From: Megalopta genalis
Taxonomy: Eukaryota > Arthropoda > Insecta > Hymenoptera > Halictidae
DNA length: 64,000 bases
Direction of reading: 5' to 3'
NCBI RefSeq assembly: GCF_051020955.1
Contig: NC_135021.1
Span: 15,667,962 to 15,731,961 of the forward strand
The position numbers and the translations under genes are program-made. The notes under the pieces were generated by a model that worked only from the letters and a program-made list of their open reading frames with translations, was not told the DNA's origin and ran no database searches. Position 1 is the stretch's first letter. The number at the start of each line of letters is the position of its first letter. Shown piece by piece: positions 1 to 13,328 of the stretch.

Positions 1-352
1 GGCTGCCGAACTGTCCAAGCATCCGGATACTTAGGTGTTTGTAAATTTTGCATAAGTATGTATAAAGTTCAGTTGAACAATTAAGCAAATACGCAGTTCA
101 CTGCATTCTCTGCTTCAGCAGAGAATAAACAGTGATTTATGCATAAGTTTATTTAGACTGAAATGTAAAGTAGTAAGTTTGGAGAGTACGTTGAATAAAT
201 AAGCATCAACAGTTTGTTAAATTAGATGCGAGAGTATGTTAAATAAAATTCGAGGGTTCGAGCTAACATTTTGGCAAGATGGAGGCAAGCAGAAGGAGTG
301 TCGCGGTTCATGTATGGAATGGATATTGTAAATGACAATTTTTGTGTTCCAG
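1..352. other. Intron sequence upstream of the first visible rdgA exon
   Basis: This AT-rich stretch precedes the acceptor at 341-352 (pyrimidine-rich run ending in CAG). No exon of the kinase family is recognisable in it. The catalytic domain of the kinase must lie to the left of the window. Confidence 0.6.
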
Positions 353-2433
353 TCCACGTGATAGGCTTTTCGGTCTAGGTTCCGAGGTTCACAGCTTCAG
401 CACGGGATTGCTTGAGAAGACCAGCGACAGTATACTGAAAGCCGCGAAGATCGGTGATTTTGCCGCCTTGAAGGAACACCACGAGAAAGGGTACTCTCTC
501 CTATCCATTGACGCCTCTGGACAGACTGCTCTTCATTTAGCTTCGAGGCATGGCCACAAGGATATCATCAGATATCTGATCGCTTGCGCTCCAGCGAGCA
601 TCCTCAACATGATTGACAACGACAAGTAAGTCCAACAGAATCTGAAGGGTTCTCGATAAACAATAAGCCTCGTCTCTATAAACAATAAGACTCGTCTCTA
701 TAAATGACATGCTTATTCTCTAGCCAATTTTTATCATAAATCTTCTTAGTCTAAAAACACTTTAAGATCATAATATTCTATAAAGTGATATCAGGTTTAC
801 ACGATATTATTCAAAAAATCACTGGTAACTTCAAAAAGTCTTTGAAAGTGCAAAAAGATCGTTTGCGAAGAGCAACAGTTTGCCTTTCAGTATTTTCTCT
901 TGCTTTTATTAACAAGTGTTATTGAAGACGATGATTCCCGCTTTTTCACTCACTAACTTTATTTTCCAATGTAAAAATTCTTTTCCCTTTCAAAGTTGAG
1001 ATTAATAAGTCCATTAATGCCACGAAACGTGGACAAAGTTTATCGCAAGCCTCTGTTTGCAAGTTTCCCCGCGAGGAAGCTTGAATGTGGGTCGAAGGGC
1101 AGCCTATTTCCGGTACGTAAACAGGAATCGAATAAAAAGAGACTCCCTTTTTGTATTTTCTAATTCCAGAGGTCAGACCGCTCTGCACAAAGCGGCTCAA
1201 TATAAGCGCCGTTCCATTTGCTGCATGTTGGTGGCGGGCGGCGCTACTTTAACCGTCAAGGATCGACAAGGCAACACGCCCCGTGATCTTGCTCTGCAAG
1301 CAGAGGACCGTGACCTCGCAGCGTATTTATTCAGTGAGTGGTTTTTCTACTCTTTCCTTTTTATTCCACCAGCGCCGACGATATTAAAGAAAAAATGCCA
1401 TTCGCTCGCTGTTGCGAACACAGCAACCCCTTGAAAGGTTGCGATTTTAAAGAAAACTCTCGCGCGCGACATTCTGCCTCGATTCACATTCTACGTCACT
1501 GTGAAAAATTAATCCTCGAATGGCGGACATTTTGAACGATTTCATGGTGGACGCGTTGCATTCTTTAGCGATTTCATCGTTGCAAATAATTGCAAATATT
1601 TTCTTTAGCGAATTAAATCATACCTGAAACGGTTGAGTACTGGACTGATCCTTTGATAGAATAGGCTATAATAAGATCAACCTTGTTAAGTAGACACTTG
1701 TTAATAGATTCGTTGTTAATATTTGTACTCTTCTTTGAAATCTGCACCGATCTTTTTACCCGGTGAAGGTATCGAATACTTTTAATAAATTACTGTAGCA
1801 GAAATTTCAATAGGAACAGCAATTCGAATAACAAAGAAAGTAGAATATTTTAAATAGAATGTATAATCATGATAGGCTCAATTCCGCCATCCGAGGGTTA
1901 AAGGATCATATTTCGTCGATGAAAAATTGTCGACGCTCAATCGGCTATCGACTTTGTGCAAAAATTATCTCACAGTGCAATCCACCTTATACTCGCTTCG
2001 CATCTTCGGTTCATTTTCCTCAACGACTTTACATCACGCGCCGAATGGGAAAGCGAAGATACTTTACCCCTAAAAATATACTGTTCCCTATTTCAAAAGT
2101 TCGATCCGGAAAATTGAAAAATTCTATTTGCGAGCACGCTCGATTGAAACCACCGAGAAAGGCGTGCGATTGACAAAAGGGACAAAGTATCAAAGGACCT
2201 GCAGCTGAGAGCTGACAAGGTCGGACAAAGTTCTTCGAAGCTCCCAGAGCAAAGCACCCGCTGCGACCAAAAAAAAAAAAAGAAAATGAAAAAGCGTTTT
2301 CGGATCGTGCGTTTAATCCGCGCCGCTTCCGCTATTGTTACCCGTCCGTCGGATCGTTAAATCGACGTTGTTCGGTGATATAGGTCAAGAGCAGTTCCAG
2401 CTGACAACGGAAGAAATGGAGAACTCCCTCTGA
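353..2433 (+). CDS. rdgA: Diacylglycerol kinase zeta/iota type, C-terminal exons (5' partial)
   Basis: Diacylglycerol kinase phosphorylates diacylglycerol to phosphatidic acid; the fly member RdgA acts in photoreceptor phosphoinositide signalling. Only the C-terminus is in the window, in three exons: 353-625, 1170-1333 and 2384-2433. All have GT-AG borders and the phases match (2, 1). Exons 1 and 2 encode ankyrin repeats: SILKAAKIGDFAALKEH, then SIDASGQTALHLASRHGHKD, then across the splice NDK-GQTALHKAAQYKRRS, then DRQGNTPRDLALQAEDRDLA. This order and spacing are those of the zeta/iota class C-terminus. The last exon adds a 16-residue tail ending in ENSL, where vertebrate relatives end in a PDZ-binding ETAV. 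The tail resembles the family tail in spacing (YL-x-SQ, then an acidic stretch), which supports the distant last exon, but that exon is the least certain part. C1 and kinase domains are outside the window. Introns of 544 and 1,050 bp hold nothing recognisable. Confidence 0.88.
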
Positions 2434-2820
2434 CCTACGGCCGTAATTGGCAGGGCCTGAGCGAACCCTGGTTGAACCCTGCCGACACACGGCGCGACGA
2501 CGCGACGGGATGCGTGGGAGAAGAGATCCTAGATCGAGATCCTAGACCAAGCCGGTGATAGTCGTCGATCATCCAGTAAGCCTCGTGATCGAGAGACCGC
2601 GATCGCATCTGTCGATCGTATCAGCGGACTCATTTGCCACGAGACTTCCCTCGTCGAGATCGATCAGTGTCAATGATCGACGTCTGCGGGGGCCACAATC
2701 TACGGTGTACAGAGTTCTCGAAGATCCACGAGAATCGGACGACTATAAAGCTGAAGAATCTATGAGCCTGGTTCCAAAAACGAAGCTCGCAGCATCGAAG
2801 ATCTGAGGAAGGGAGGATCT

Positions 2821-2868
<48 letters not shown>
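2821..2868. repeat. GA microsatellite
   Basis: An almost pure run of AG dinucleotides with one interruption, downstream of the rdgA stop. Confidence 0.95.
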
Positions 2869-3929
2869 GTTTGCTCATTCGCGATCTCGGTCGCGCCGTA
2901 TTCCCGCGTGCTGAGGACGAAGGCGATCCTAACCGAATTAGTGAGACATTAAGATTAGGGGATCGGATAGTCGGGATAAATTCAGTCGTTCGAGACTACC
3001 GTTCACGTGATTCGTTCGTGTAAGTTTTATTTTATATTTTTCTACGTTCCATTTCTAGGCGACCTAGCTGGTAGACAGAGAGAATGGGAGGGAGAGAATG
3101 GTTGACGATCGATTATGGTAGCCGATCTGTGCGCTTGAGGGGAGCCGTTAGCATTCAGAGAGTTGGACAGAGTTTTACCGTTTTTTGATTCCGATTATCG
3201 TTGCACCGTGGGTAGTATTGTCGTTGCATCTCCGTTAGGATCGGGAAAACGGTGCTGTGGACAGCGTTGCGGCACGGCTCGGATTAGTGCGACGGAATCG
3301 ACACGCTAAACCGGGGAACCGGTTGTCGCTGTTGGGTTTCACTCGACACGTTGAGTGCCGGCCGATTTTTTAGCACAAGATTCGTTTGAATTTGATTACG
3401 TTAATGATTGACAACGCTTCTGCTGCAATTTTCAATCGGATTTCTAGCAATTTTAACCAAGGTGGTTCCAGTGATGATAATATCGATAATTTTTAGTGTC
3501 GTTTTCTCTGGAGTGTCCGCCGTCATTGTAATTCTCTTTGTCGATGCTGTTGGCAGTCAACGTGTCAGGAAAAAGGGCGGTAAAAGGAAACGTTCAGTTG
3601 GGGGAAAAATGCGAGACCGCTCTGATCCGAGGATCTCGGACGTTCCACTGATCCGTGAATTTTCAATTCGACTAATTAATCATCGAAGTGGCTTCAAGAG
3701 CTGTTCGAGCGCCCGATACGTCGGTGACAGAGCGAACCAATATTTAAATAATTATTGATACGGTTATTGATAATTATTCGTTGAACATCTATCCGACTCT
3801 GCTGGCATCCAAGTATGTATTTCTATTCTGTGCCCCATCCCCTTCGCCCCCGTTGAATTTTGCCCGCTTGTTCTCTAGAGTATATCTCATCGCGTCGGAT
3901 ACATATCTTTTTCTATAAGTGTCGCGTTG

Positions 3930-3990
3930 CATATACATATATAAATAATATATATATATAAATATAAATATATATTATACATATACATAT
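3930..3990. repeat. TA-rich microsatellite
   Basis: Interrupted TA and ATA runs. Confidence 0.8.
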
Positions 3991-4138
3991 ATTTTCTACG
4001 TACGTTAATACTGATATATATTTATTGTATGTAAGGCGCAGATGTTTCTTCATGATAACTATTTTTTTCTTGTCCGCGAGGACCCGTCGAGACTCCATCA
4101 CACTGCTTGGACTATTTTACACAGACGTCCTATTCATG

Positions 4139-4893
4139 TATAGGGTGTTCCGCAAAAAGGGTTCAAGAAACGGGGGATTTTAAGGAAAGGTCGACAATAA
4201 GTGGAAACGCAGCGGGATTGTCTGATTGATTTGCCAACTGGGCGATTTTTCTGTTGCATGATCAAGAAGATCGATGTAATCAAAATGTACACTGTGGCCA
4301 AAATGTGCGCGGACTTGTTCTCAATTGCAATTACAATTTCCACGGATTTTATGCATTCGATCTATCAAATATATATCAAATATTATATATCATCGATAAT
4401 AACGAAAAGTTTTAAACTATATTATATATCGTTTCGATCAACGCCAATGCAGTCGTTACACTGGCGAACCTAACGCGTACACACGTCTTGCCCGGTTAGC
4501 AAACCAATTTTTTAATGGAAGAATTACGACAAAGTAAAAATAACCATTGATAACTATAGGTATAGTATGTGTTCTTTAGCGGAAGGCTACTTCCCGTCGA
4601 AGTAACGAGTACGTATAAATGATACAAATTCAGATACTTAGATGAGATTATCTCCGATCCAAATACATTGTCTCGATTTCTAATACAATGAATCCTAGCA
4701 TTCGCTGAAGATTTTACTTTGGAAATAAATTTTAAATAAACGCTCCAAAAAAAAAAAAGAAGAAGAAGACATCGATCATTAATTCTCTATTATAATACGT
4801 AGTCCGAGTGTCGTAAATTTTCACTCTCTCTCTTCGCATAGAGAATTATATTAACGTTTCTCTAGACTGTAAATTCTTTCGGAACACCCTGTA
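4139..4893. mobile_element. Possible short terminal-inverted-repeat element
   Basis: The left end AGGGTGTTCCG and the right end CGGAACACCCT are inverted copies, each next to TA, about 755 bp apart. No transposase is visible inside. The ends resemble those of family A elsewhere in the window, but the interior does not. A non-autonomous DNA transposon is the simplest reading; the short match leaves room for chance. Confidence 0.45.
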
Positions 4894-6141
4894 TGCTAAC
4901 CGACAGTAAAGAAACCACTGAATTCTAGCAACAGATCCCGAAACTAACGAAATTCAGGAGATCGGTGTATCCGTTTGCCCTTGAACAGCGGTGTCCGGGT
5001 CTGTTCCGACCCGGCGTTGCTAAAACCGTGATACAACGACTCAGCTTTCGAAAAATAATTACATTGGCAGCTGTTTAATTAAACGGAGAGTGATTGGTGG
5101 GTGCTGAAGGTGCTTAAGTCAGATTCGAGGAATATGGTCGAGAGGAATTAACAGGAAGGGATTTTATAACGTACCTAATTATCGCTGATTGCACAGTCGT
5201 TGAGAAGGTTCGCTCTCCAAGGGTTAAACTCGAGGATCTATAGAATCGGCGCGCAGCGACGATCGATCACGCCAATCCACGCGGTCGTTCGCAACGATCG
5301 ACGAGTCGCTTTTGCGAAAGACAGCATCAGCTCAAGCGGAATTGTGCCAAAGCGGGATCTCTATGGCTCGACGATTATGGTTTGGCAAACAAATCATTTG
5401 AATATTGAATGCATAGATGCATCGTGAGATTCTCAGGTCGTGAACACTGCACATAAGTGCAGCGCACATTGCACAATAGGACTTTGAACGCTGACGTTGC
5501 GATCACTTTTCGAATTGTTCACGAATCTTCGCGAAACTCTCGCGTTCTTAATCGAGTCCGTTTTTAAAGAAGAACTTAATTCATCGCTGATACATATATA
5601 TTTGCAGATGTATTTTAATATAAAATTGGATACACCAACCGTTTGCAAAATCGCAATTTCAGTGTGTCGAACACTCGATCAACAAGATAATCAACGTCCA
5701 ATGTGCAATGCCTTCAATATTATCGATGCTCTGACAAAAATTCGATACAATCACTCCGATCAAGTGAAAAAACAATTCGGCCGTCCGGGTTTCTAATTCA
5801 TCAAAGTCCGAAATAAGAGTTCCGCGAACCTGATCGTCCAGCCGACCGCTCCGCGCCGGTTCGACGATTTCACCATTCGATTTCGAAGGCGGCGGACTCG
5901 AGACACTGAAAACACCCAAGCAGCCATGTTCATCTCGTAGCCACGTCAGCTCATTTAGCCGTTAATCAATTGAGATCGATGAGGACGAGATAAACGAGTG
6001 CGGGGTTCGCGCGTGAAAGAGCGCGAAGGTGAAAAAGGGAGAGAGAGAGAAAGTGAGAGTGAACAAAAATGAAAAGCGGCGTGTGAAAGAGAAACGGGAA
6101 CAGGAAGGAGGAAACGGAAAAACGAGAGAGAAAGTGAGAAT

Positions 6142-6142
<1 letters not shown>

Positions 6143-6193
<51 letters not shown>

Positions 6194-6206
6194 GAGAGAG
6201 AAAGAG
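6143..6206. repeat. GA microsatellite
   Basis: Long GA run within a purine-rich stretch from about 6040. It creates low-complexity frames on both strands that should not be taken as proteins. Confidence 0.95.
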
Positions 6207-7796
6207 AATTATCTTACTCGGTACCAAAATAAAAAAGGGGATCAACGTACGAACACCAATTAGTTCTTAAACGACGGTCTATCGTCACTATTATTATTAT
6301 TATTATACTGTTAACGCTAGACTACTCTAATTTTACTCTCGAATTATTATATTATATGACGTATGTATAGTAATCCTTTCTGAGCATTCGTCCTACGGAC
6401 TCGACAACTATGCCGCGCCGGTGCGTTGCCATACACGTACGAACATTTGCGAACACCTGCGAGGTGAGTTTCTCATCGGCAGACACGCGCCGATGCGATT
6501 CGATCGATCGCTCGATTCGATTCTCTACCGGTGTAAATATTTTCGACAAGGATTATAACGCTAAACGAAAAACCTCTTCGTTTTTCTCGAAACGTTTTAT
6601 ATCGCTGCGAGACTGTCCTCTCTAATTGCCGAGGGATCATCATAGTACAATGGTGGTCAAAAGAAAGCGTGATATCATCCGTGCGATTTTATTCGATCGC
6701 GATCTACGATGTATTTAAGGAGATGATGTTGTATTTAAGACCTTTATGAGCACGATGATATTGTTATGTTATATATATATGGAATTACATATATATATAT
6801 AATAGTATTTATTTCTAAGAACGTTGTCGCTGTCTTTTTTCTATAAAAAAAAAACGCGGAGACCACGATTAATTGAAAGTTACTATTCACCCTATTTTTC
6901 TCGAATAAATCGATCGAACGAGAGAGTTTGTTGTTTTCCATATGGATTGTCTTCGCAATAAAACGCCACTTAGAAACATTACTCAGCGCGAATTATGCTT
7001 CCCTTCACCACCAGATTACCGTCTCCAGAGTTTCTTTCCACCACCACTGTATCGTACACAGTTTTCCCCACCATCAAACAATAATCGTGGAGATTGTAGG
7101 AACGTATTTTGTGGCAACGTATCGAAGCCTTGCAATTAAAAAATAAAGATTTCATTCGATTCACATTCAATGACAACAAAGTAATGTACCGTATGGAACA
7201 TTTTTCTAGAAGAATTTTAGAATTGCATACTTTTACAATTGGGAATCTCTTTGGCGTAACAAAAATATTCGAAACTGTACAAAAAGATTATGCGATAATT
7301 TGCGTTTCTGAGTATATTGTTTGAACATTTTTGTGATTGTTCGAACATTTTCAGTTTCCAAAGACAGGTAGTGCTATGTTGTATCTCTTTTCTTAAATTT
7401 ATGTACGAAAATCGAAGGGGGCACGGCTTCGGTATGTTCCCATAATCGTCTCCAATGACCTTGTGAAGCTAATTTTAAATGAAATTACGTAATCACCGTA
7501 TCGTCTGTAGAAAGTACAGTGTCACGTAAGTTTAACGAGTGAATCGACAGAAAATTCGGAACGATCGAATCGAGGGGATCGATAAGTTTCCATGAAATTA
7601 TGGCGCGTGTCCCCTCCCCCGTGTGTCTCTTAATCCTCTGTAATTACTGATACTTGTAAGGATCGTTAGGCGGATAGAGAGGTTTAGCGGCCGAGTAACC
7701 GTGCGTATTATATGTATTATTATAACTTATAAAATAGCTATATCCGTAGAGTATCGGCAATCAACTAACTATGAAGAAGATGATGCTGCTGCTGCA

Positions 7797-7823
7797 TGAT
7801 GATGATGATGATGATGATGATGA
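7797..7823. repeat. GAT trinucleotide repeat
   Basis: About nine consecutive GAT units. On the + strand they would encode a short Asp run in a 72-codon frame with no other support. Confidence 0.9.
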
Positions 7824-9311
7824 CGAAGAAGAGAAACGACTTAGAGATGCCTTCGAGTGTAAGATACGTTGTTCTGATTATTTTTTATATGTAGAAATAT
7901 TAATCGTAATGCCCCTGCGATTTCCCCGAGAGCTTGCGACACATTCGACGAGCCCTTTGTATTATTCTACATTTTGCGTCCTTGTTTGACGCGTCGACTG
8001 CCTAATCGCGACGATAAATTATCTCGAAAAAATTGTATCGTGGAGCAGAGCCTGTTGTCGACTGTTGAAAATTGGCGGATCTTCGTGAATTCATTTGAAA
8101 CAATCGATCGGATCGATGTTGTTGAAAATTGTGGGAATATTTTACTAGAATATTAGGCTAATTGAACGAATTTCATTCTGATCGAATAGAGCAATGGATA
8201 AACGTGGATTACTTGAATTATTTTGGATAATTGATACGTTATGGGTGTAGGGGCTCATGCTTTGTATAATATGTTAGCCTAGCATGATTGCTCTAATTGT
8301 ACGACCTGTCCACAATTATCGCCTAGAACCACAACAATGAACGTGACCATAGTCGTGTCCTTGTCACCTAATCAATGGTAAATTAACAGAAATCAGCTCG
8401 CCGAATGTTCTGTTGCGTGAAGCAAACGATCGGTAAATTTTTTGGCAAACAGATAAATCACTGATAAATGACTTCGAGATGGCAGTCGACGTGTCGACGA
8501 ATCATGACGATCTTAGAGACAGAAGAATAGAGAAACGGGAGCATATTCGGGACTGGATTTAGAAACCCGCATTCACGACGCGGAAACAGAAACGTGTGAC
8601 ACTTGGGAATTCTTTCCGCGCCAAATCGTCCCAATCACTCGCCTTCGTTCATCGTAAGAAGTTTTCGAAAATTCTCGCATGCAGAAACTTTCTTATTTCG
8701 TACATTTAAAATTTGTATGTTCAAAATAAAATAGCATGTTAGCGTATAGTAGCGTAATTCCAAGAAAGATGTTTCTCTCGCCTACTGACACAGCTGAAAT
8801 ATTGTAAAATACGCTGGATTGAAATTCTATATCAGTCAATAATAACAATAATAATATTCTTCTTATTACAAATTTACAATCTTCCGTGGGGCCAACGACT
8901 TCGCTCCTCCTAATAAACGATAAAACGATTCAAGCTCGGAGCGATCTCAATGCGATCCCGAAGCTCTGGAATCGATTACGCTTACAAACTTCGTGCGAGC
9001 GAAGAAACTCGCGCGGTTTCCAAGTGTTCCACCGTTTCCGCGTCGAAACGCCGTTCGCGCGCGTTCTCTTACCTCGAGCACCAAGCCTGTTCCTCGAAAA
9101 TTCCATCGAGCGGCCCTAAAAGAAAGTTTCGTCGTCGCTTGGAGACTTCAACGCATGGTCGACCTTCAAACACGCGACTTTCAGAAACTCGGATCTTCGG
9201 AAACGTCGCGCATTCCTCCAGCGAGATTTTTCATTCGACCTACGCGCACTCTTCGAGTCGACTGACCTGCAGCGAACCGTCGCTTTAACCTGCAACTTGT
9301 CAGAAATTGAT

Positions 9312-10175
9312 TCAACGTATCACATTACCACCGGTGATGAAATTAAATTTTTCTCGAAAATCGAATGTTGAAACTGTGACTCGATTCGATCCTCGGAATG
9401 TCCAAATTTCCTGAACTGTGCACGAACGGTTGAACACGACGCGAGGATTGCCCCGCGCGATAAGTATATTTTTCTGGAACCTAAATTGTGATCGGATGAC
9501 AAATTGTGCCGGGAATGGCTCGCGTATCTTCTCTATTCTTCCGCGTCCTCTCGGACCAGCCGAATGTGCGAGAGCAACGGGACGCGACCGAAATGGAGAC
9601 TCCCTTTTCAACTTTCTAGGGTTAATCTTAGCTTTTAACCTTCGTCGAGATTCAATAATGGACGCGACCCTTGTTCTCCCTTTTTCATGCGCCCCTCTCC
9701 CCCGACTTGCCTTCCCCCTTCGTTTCTTTTTCTCTTTTTTAGGTCGATCGATCGGTAAACGATCGTTCCATTGTGACCTCGCGGCACAGTGTCTCATAGA
9801 TATTCGTGTGTTAAGCACACTGGAGACTAATATTGGATCGCTGTCGAGTTTAAACTTCGACGGGCGAGTTCTGCTAGCCGAGTGGCTCGCATCGATACGG
9901 AAACGTTTGCGATAGAAATCCATCGGACAACGTCGGTGCCGAGGATAATTAGAGGGGAAAAGATCGAGTTCGAAATCTATCTCGATCGATGCGAATTTTG
10001 AAACGGGACAACGATCTTCTGTCTCGATTTGTAACGTTCTCCGTTCGCGTGAAACAGAAGCTGAACGAACCGTTTCTTGAACAGTCGCGTAATTGTTGTT
10101 TTTATATTCTACTTCGACAGTGTGAATGTTTTCGTGAAACGAATTCGTGCTCGCTTTGCAATCAAAATTGGTCAC
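9312..10175 (-). other. Unassigned 287-codon open frame, probably not a gene
   Basis: This is the longest open frame outside the two genes. The translation is basic (Arg/Lys/Ser-rich), shows no domain, signal peptide or membrane segment I recognise, and has no splice context. A 165-codon frame is open on the opposite strand over the same DNA (9418-9915), and the region is CpG-rich, so chance is a good explanation. Confidence 0.12.
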
Positions 10176-10918
10176 ACAGCGGAGAGGTTAAGCTAACAGT
10201 GCTCGTAGAAAAAACGTAGAAAATACAGCAAGTACCTTTTCATTCGCGCCGGTGAGAAGTCGGCGTTTATACTCGGCCTTTGTTCTTTCGAAGTTTCATA
10301 ATACCATTAGAAGTACAATAGTTCGCAGGAAAGTAATTGGAAGGACAATATTAACGAAGAGCTCTGGGGTGAATTGAAAAGTTTGTACAATTTCTGTCGG
10401 CCGTGCTGAACGATCGAGCGATTGTTTTAGACGATCGATCGTACGAGTTTCAAATCGCTTTACCGCGGAGAAGTATGGAAATATGCGATCGATTAATTAA
10501 AAGTACAATTTTATGAGCTCGACCAAAGAATATTGAGAAGTTTTAGATTCGAGCATCATCTCCTGGCGGCCATTTTGATGAAGCGATACTCTTCACCGAG
10601 GAGCTGATATATCGCCGAAATTTTGGACAAAAACTGTGCAAATGTTGGATTCCGTTTCTAGAGAATTATGAACGAACGAATGCCAAGATCATCAGAAAGA
10701 GAACTTCTTCGAGACATTGCGCCGCGAGGACCGAAAATCGATATCCTCAATTACCGCACCGATTAATTACCACTGCACCCCCGCGTTGTGCTCTGACAAC
10801 GGTGTAACATACAAATACTATTGTATATACGTGAACGCCGGATACATACATTATATTACTAGACTTATCGAATTTTTCGAGTAACTAAGAGACAGAGAAA
10901 CAAAAGAAGTAGAAACCA

Positions 10919-11068
10919 ATGCCTTCAACGGTTCGCAAAACTGTATTAATTAAAGCATTCGAACCTCGAATTAAGGGAGAACTGGATGACGAAACGGAAG
11001 AAGGCGAACAAGCCGAAGGAGAGCTTCGAAGTCTGGTTCGTAGGTCTGCGTACGTTTCTTTCCATTAA
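10919..11068 (+). other. Small open frame of 49 codons, function unknown
   Basis: Starts in a reasonable context (AACCAATGC) and encodes a charged peptide with an acidic centre (GELDDETEEGEQAEGE). No family is recognised and no neighbouring exon was found. It may be a chance frame. Confidence 0.12.
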
Positions 11069-13133
11069 AAAGAGAACTAAAGAATTTTCTCTTCGTCGTC
11101 GATTAGAACCGTGTGCCTAACACTCGGTTTTAGAATTAATCGTTAGAGGATAATTAAAGATCGAGTTTTAAGGGACGAGAGCGAACCAGTTCAGAGTCGT
11201 GTTTCCTCGAAGCGTTTCGAGCGTTTCTCGATCGACAACTCGATCCAACGATTATAAAACAAGAAAAAACAAACAACAACTACGCGTTAAATGACTAATT
11301 AACCGGCATGATCGATTTTCTCGTAAGATATATCCGAACGATCGCGCTTCTCATCCTGAGAGATTATTTTCTAGGCTCCTCTGTGAATACTTCAACTTCC
11401 GTCGCGACGGATCGTGATCTCGGTCGCGCGACGACTGTGACATGTTTGTAAAAAATAGCGGTTGTAAAATTACTATTACTGTTAGGGGAGATCGAACCGA
11501 TGATTCGAGGGCAACGGGTCGCAAGGAGTAACCCATTCGTCAGTTCGTAGCTGGTCCTGCCAATATGAACGCGACGGGTCGGTTCGTCGGGCTTAGGAAA
11601 GCTTTGCTGATCTCGGATACGAATCACTATGAAAACCAATAAATGAATTCAGCTTTTGCGTACTACAGTCTCACTGACTATCAACCCTTTGCGCTCTGAG
11701 ACGCCAGTGAAAATTGCTGTGCCACGTTCCGAACGAATTTTCACAGTGTCAAATTTGTTTATATATTTTAAAAACTGTTAAAAGTGCAGCAACGTACTCG
11801 TTTTGGATTTCGAATTAAGATAGCTTCGAGTGTGAATATCTTCGTGCGGCCATAAGTTATCCGGGATACCTCGGAACGTCGACTTGAATTGCAAGAATGC
11901 AACGAATCGCTGAAAGATGGTACAAACAAATCCAAGTTCGGTTCAACCTAATTTCGAGTCTTAATACTTAAATTCTGACGTACCTCTAGATCATAATTAA
12001 TCTTCGAGGACGATTCAGGAATCTGCGGGGAGCATCGAACATTTTCGCTCGAGTAAAGAATTGACTTATTCAACGGTGTCCTATGGAAGCATCTTTGCAA
12101 TTTCAATAACTGTACAATAAAGCAGTACACGATGACACAACTTTCAATGATAGACAGCGTTCGACTACATGTACATACTGTAAATCCGTGAACTCGCACG
12201 ACATTAATTTGAGAAAATGTTTGATAGAGATCGTCAGCAAAGCTTCCGGCGAGCTCGATCAGGGCCAAGCAAAGAGCCTAATCGAATCGTCAGACCGCGC
12301 TGACCCTACACACAAAGCGACGAATGCGACGAATTCAGCCGACGGGAAGGAAAGATAAAAGTTGCGGAGAACGCAGAGCGTGAAAGTGTATGTATCCCGA
12401 GGGAGGAAAAGAAACACAGTATTGCCTTTTTCCGGGGGACGCGGCCACGGCCCGTGAGTTTCATCTTAAGTTCTAGAGCAATAAATCGGCGACAATCACG
12501 GCGTTCCGGGCCGGGCCTGCGTCGCCGAAAACCGTTTTCTCGTCTGTCCAGTCCGCAAGCTCTAACGTGCGCTCAACGATTTTCCATTCCTGCGGAAACC
12601 AATGCAAACGGCGATCGATCGATCGATCCGTTCGATTCGCGAGCTCGACGGCGTTTCCGGTCCCGCGGTTGTCGCGGCCGCTGCCATCGCTTAAAAGAGG
12701 CTCTTTCAACGCGCCCGTGTGAATTTATGCGCAACGTTGAACATTATCGAGTTCACTTAATGCGTATCTCGCGTATGTTTGGGGAATCGTTTCCGAGTTC
12801 GATTTCACCGCAAATTCCGTAGGGAATAAATACTTCTACTGTTTATTATCGGTCCGTAAGAAAGATAAAAAGGAGAAAGCATTTACACAGCTTGTAATCC
12901 TGCGTTACATTACATTGTTTACCTCATTTTTTATTTATTTGGTGATTTAAGCTCAGCGTTAATAATCACGAAACAGTTGGAGTCACTCACTTTAACCAGA
13001 TTATGTTTTATTTCATTATTAATTCCGTGCTAAAAGGATCACGAAACGACAGAATTTTCCTTCAATCTAGAACAAAGAAATAAAATGCACATCTTATAAA
13101 TTCTCTTCTCAATCTCCGTCCAACATTAATTAT

Positions 13134-13328
13134 TCGACTGCGGATTTTGTGAGAAAAATCAAACGATCGCATGGAAAATAGGAAAAAACATGTAAACACT
13201 TTGAGAATGTTACCGAATTATTGTCATCCGATTAAAGTGATTAAGAAAAGAATTTAATGTCTACGTAGTTCCTACATCTTGGAATTAACGGAGACAATTT
13301 TTATTTTGCATAAAAATCTGCAGTCTGC
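13134..13328. mobile_element. Family C MITE copy
   Basis: Left end GACTGCGGATTTTGTG and right end GCATAAAAATCTGCAGTC form an inverted pair about 195 bp apart. The same pair recurs at 23143, 42492, 43988 and 50013. No coding capacity. Confidence 0.6.

Larger units (their letters stand above)
2434..5950. other. Likely rdgA 3' UTR and downstream AT-rich non-coding DNA
   Basis: No recognisable coding exon. AATAAA hexamers at 4724-4729 and 4735-4740, followed by an A-run, are candidate polyadenylation signals on the + strand, but the distance from the stop is large and nothing else fixes the transcript end. Small frames here (for example 3408-3758) lack family resemblance or splice context. Confidence 0.4.

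Noticed and set aside
3408..3758. 116-codon + strand frame with a hydrophobic N-terminal half
   Set aside because: Probably chance within the kinase 3' UTR or intergenic DNA; no family resemblance, no splice signals, basic low-information C-terminal half.
5955..6245. Ser/Leu-rich 96-codon frame on the - strand and its Glu/Arg-rich partner on the + strand
   Set aside because: Both are products of the GA microsatellite; low complexity, no other support.
7771..7989. 72-codon frame with an Asp run
   Set aside because: Asp run comes from the GAT repeat; the remainder has no support.
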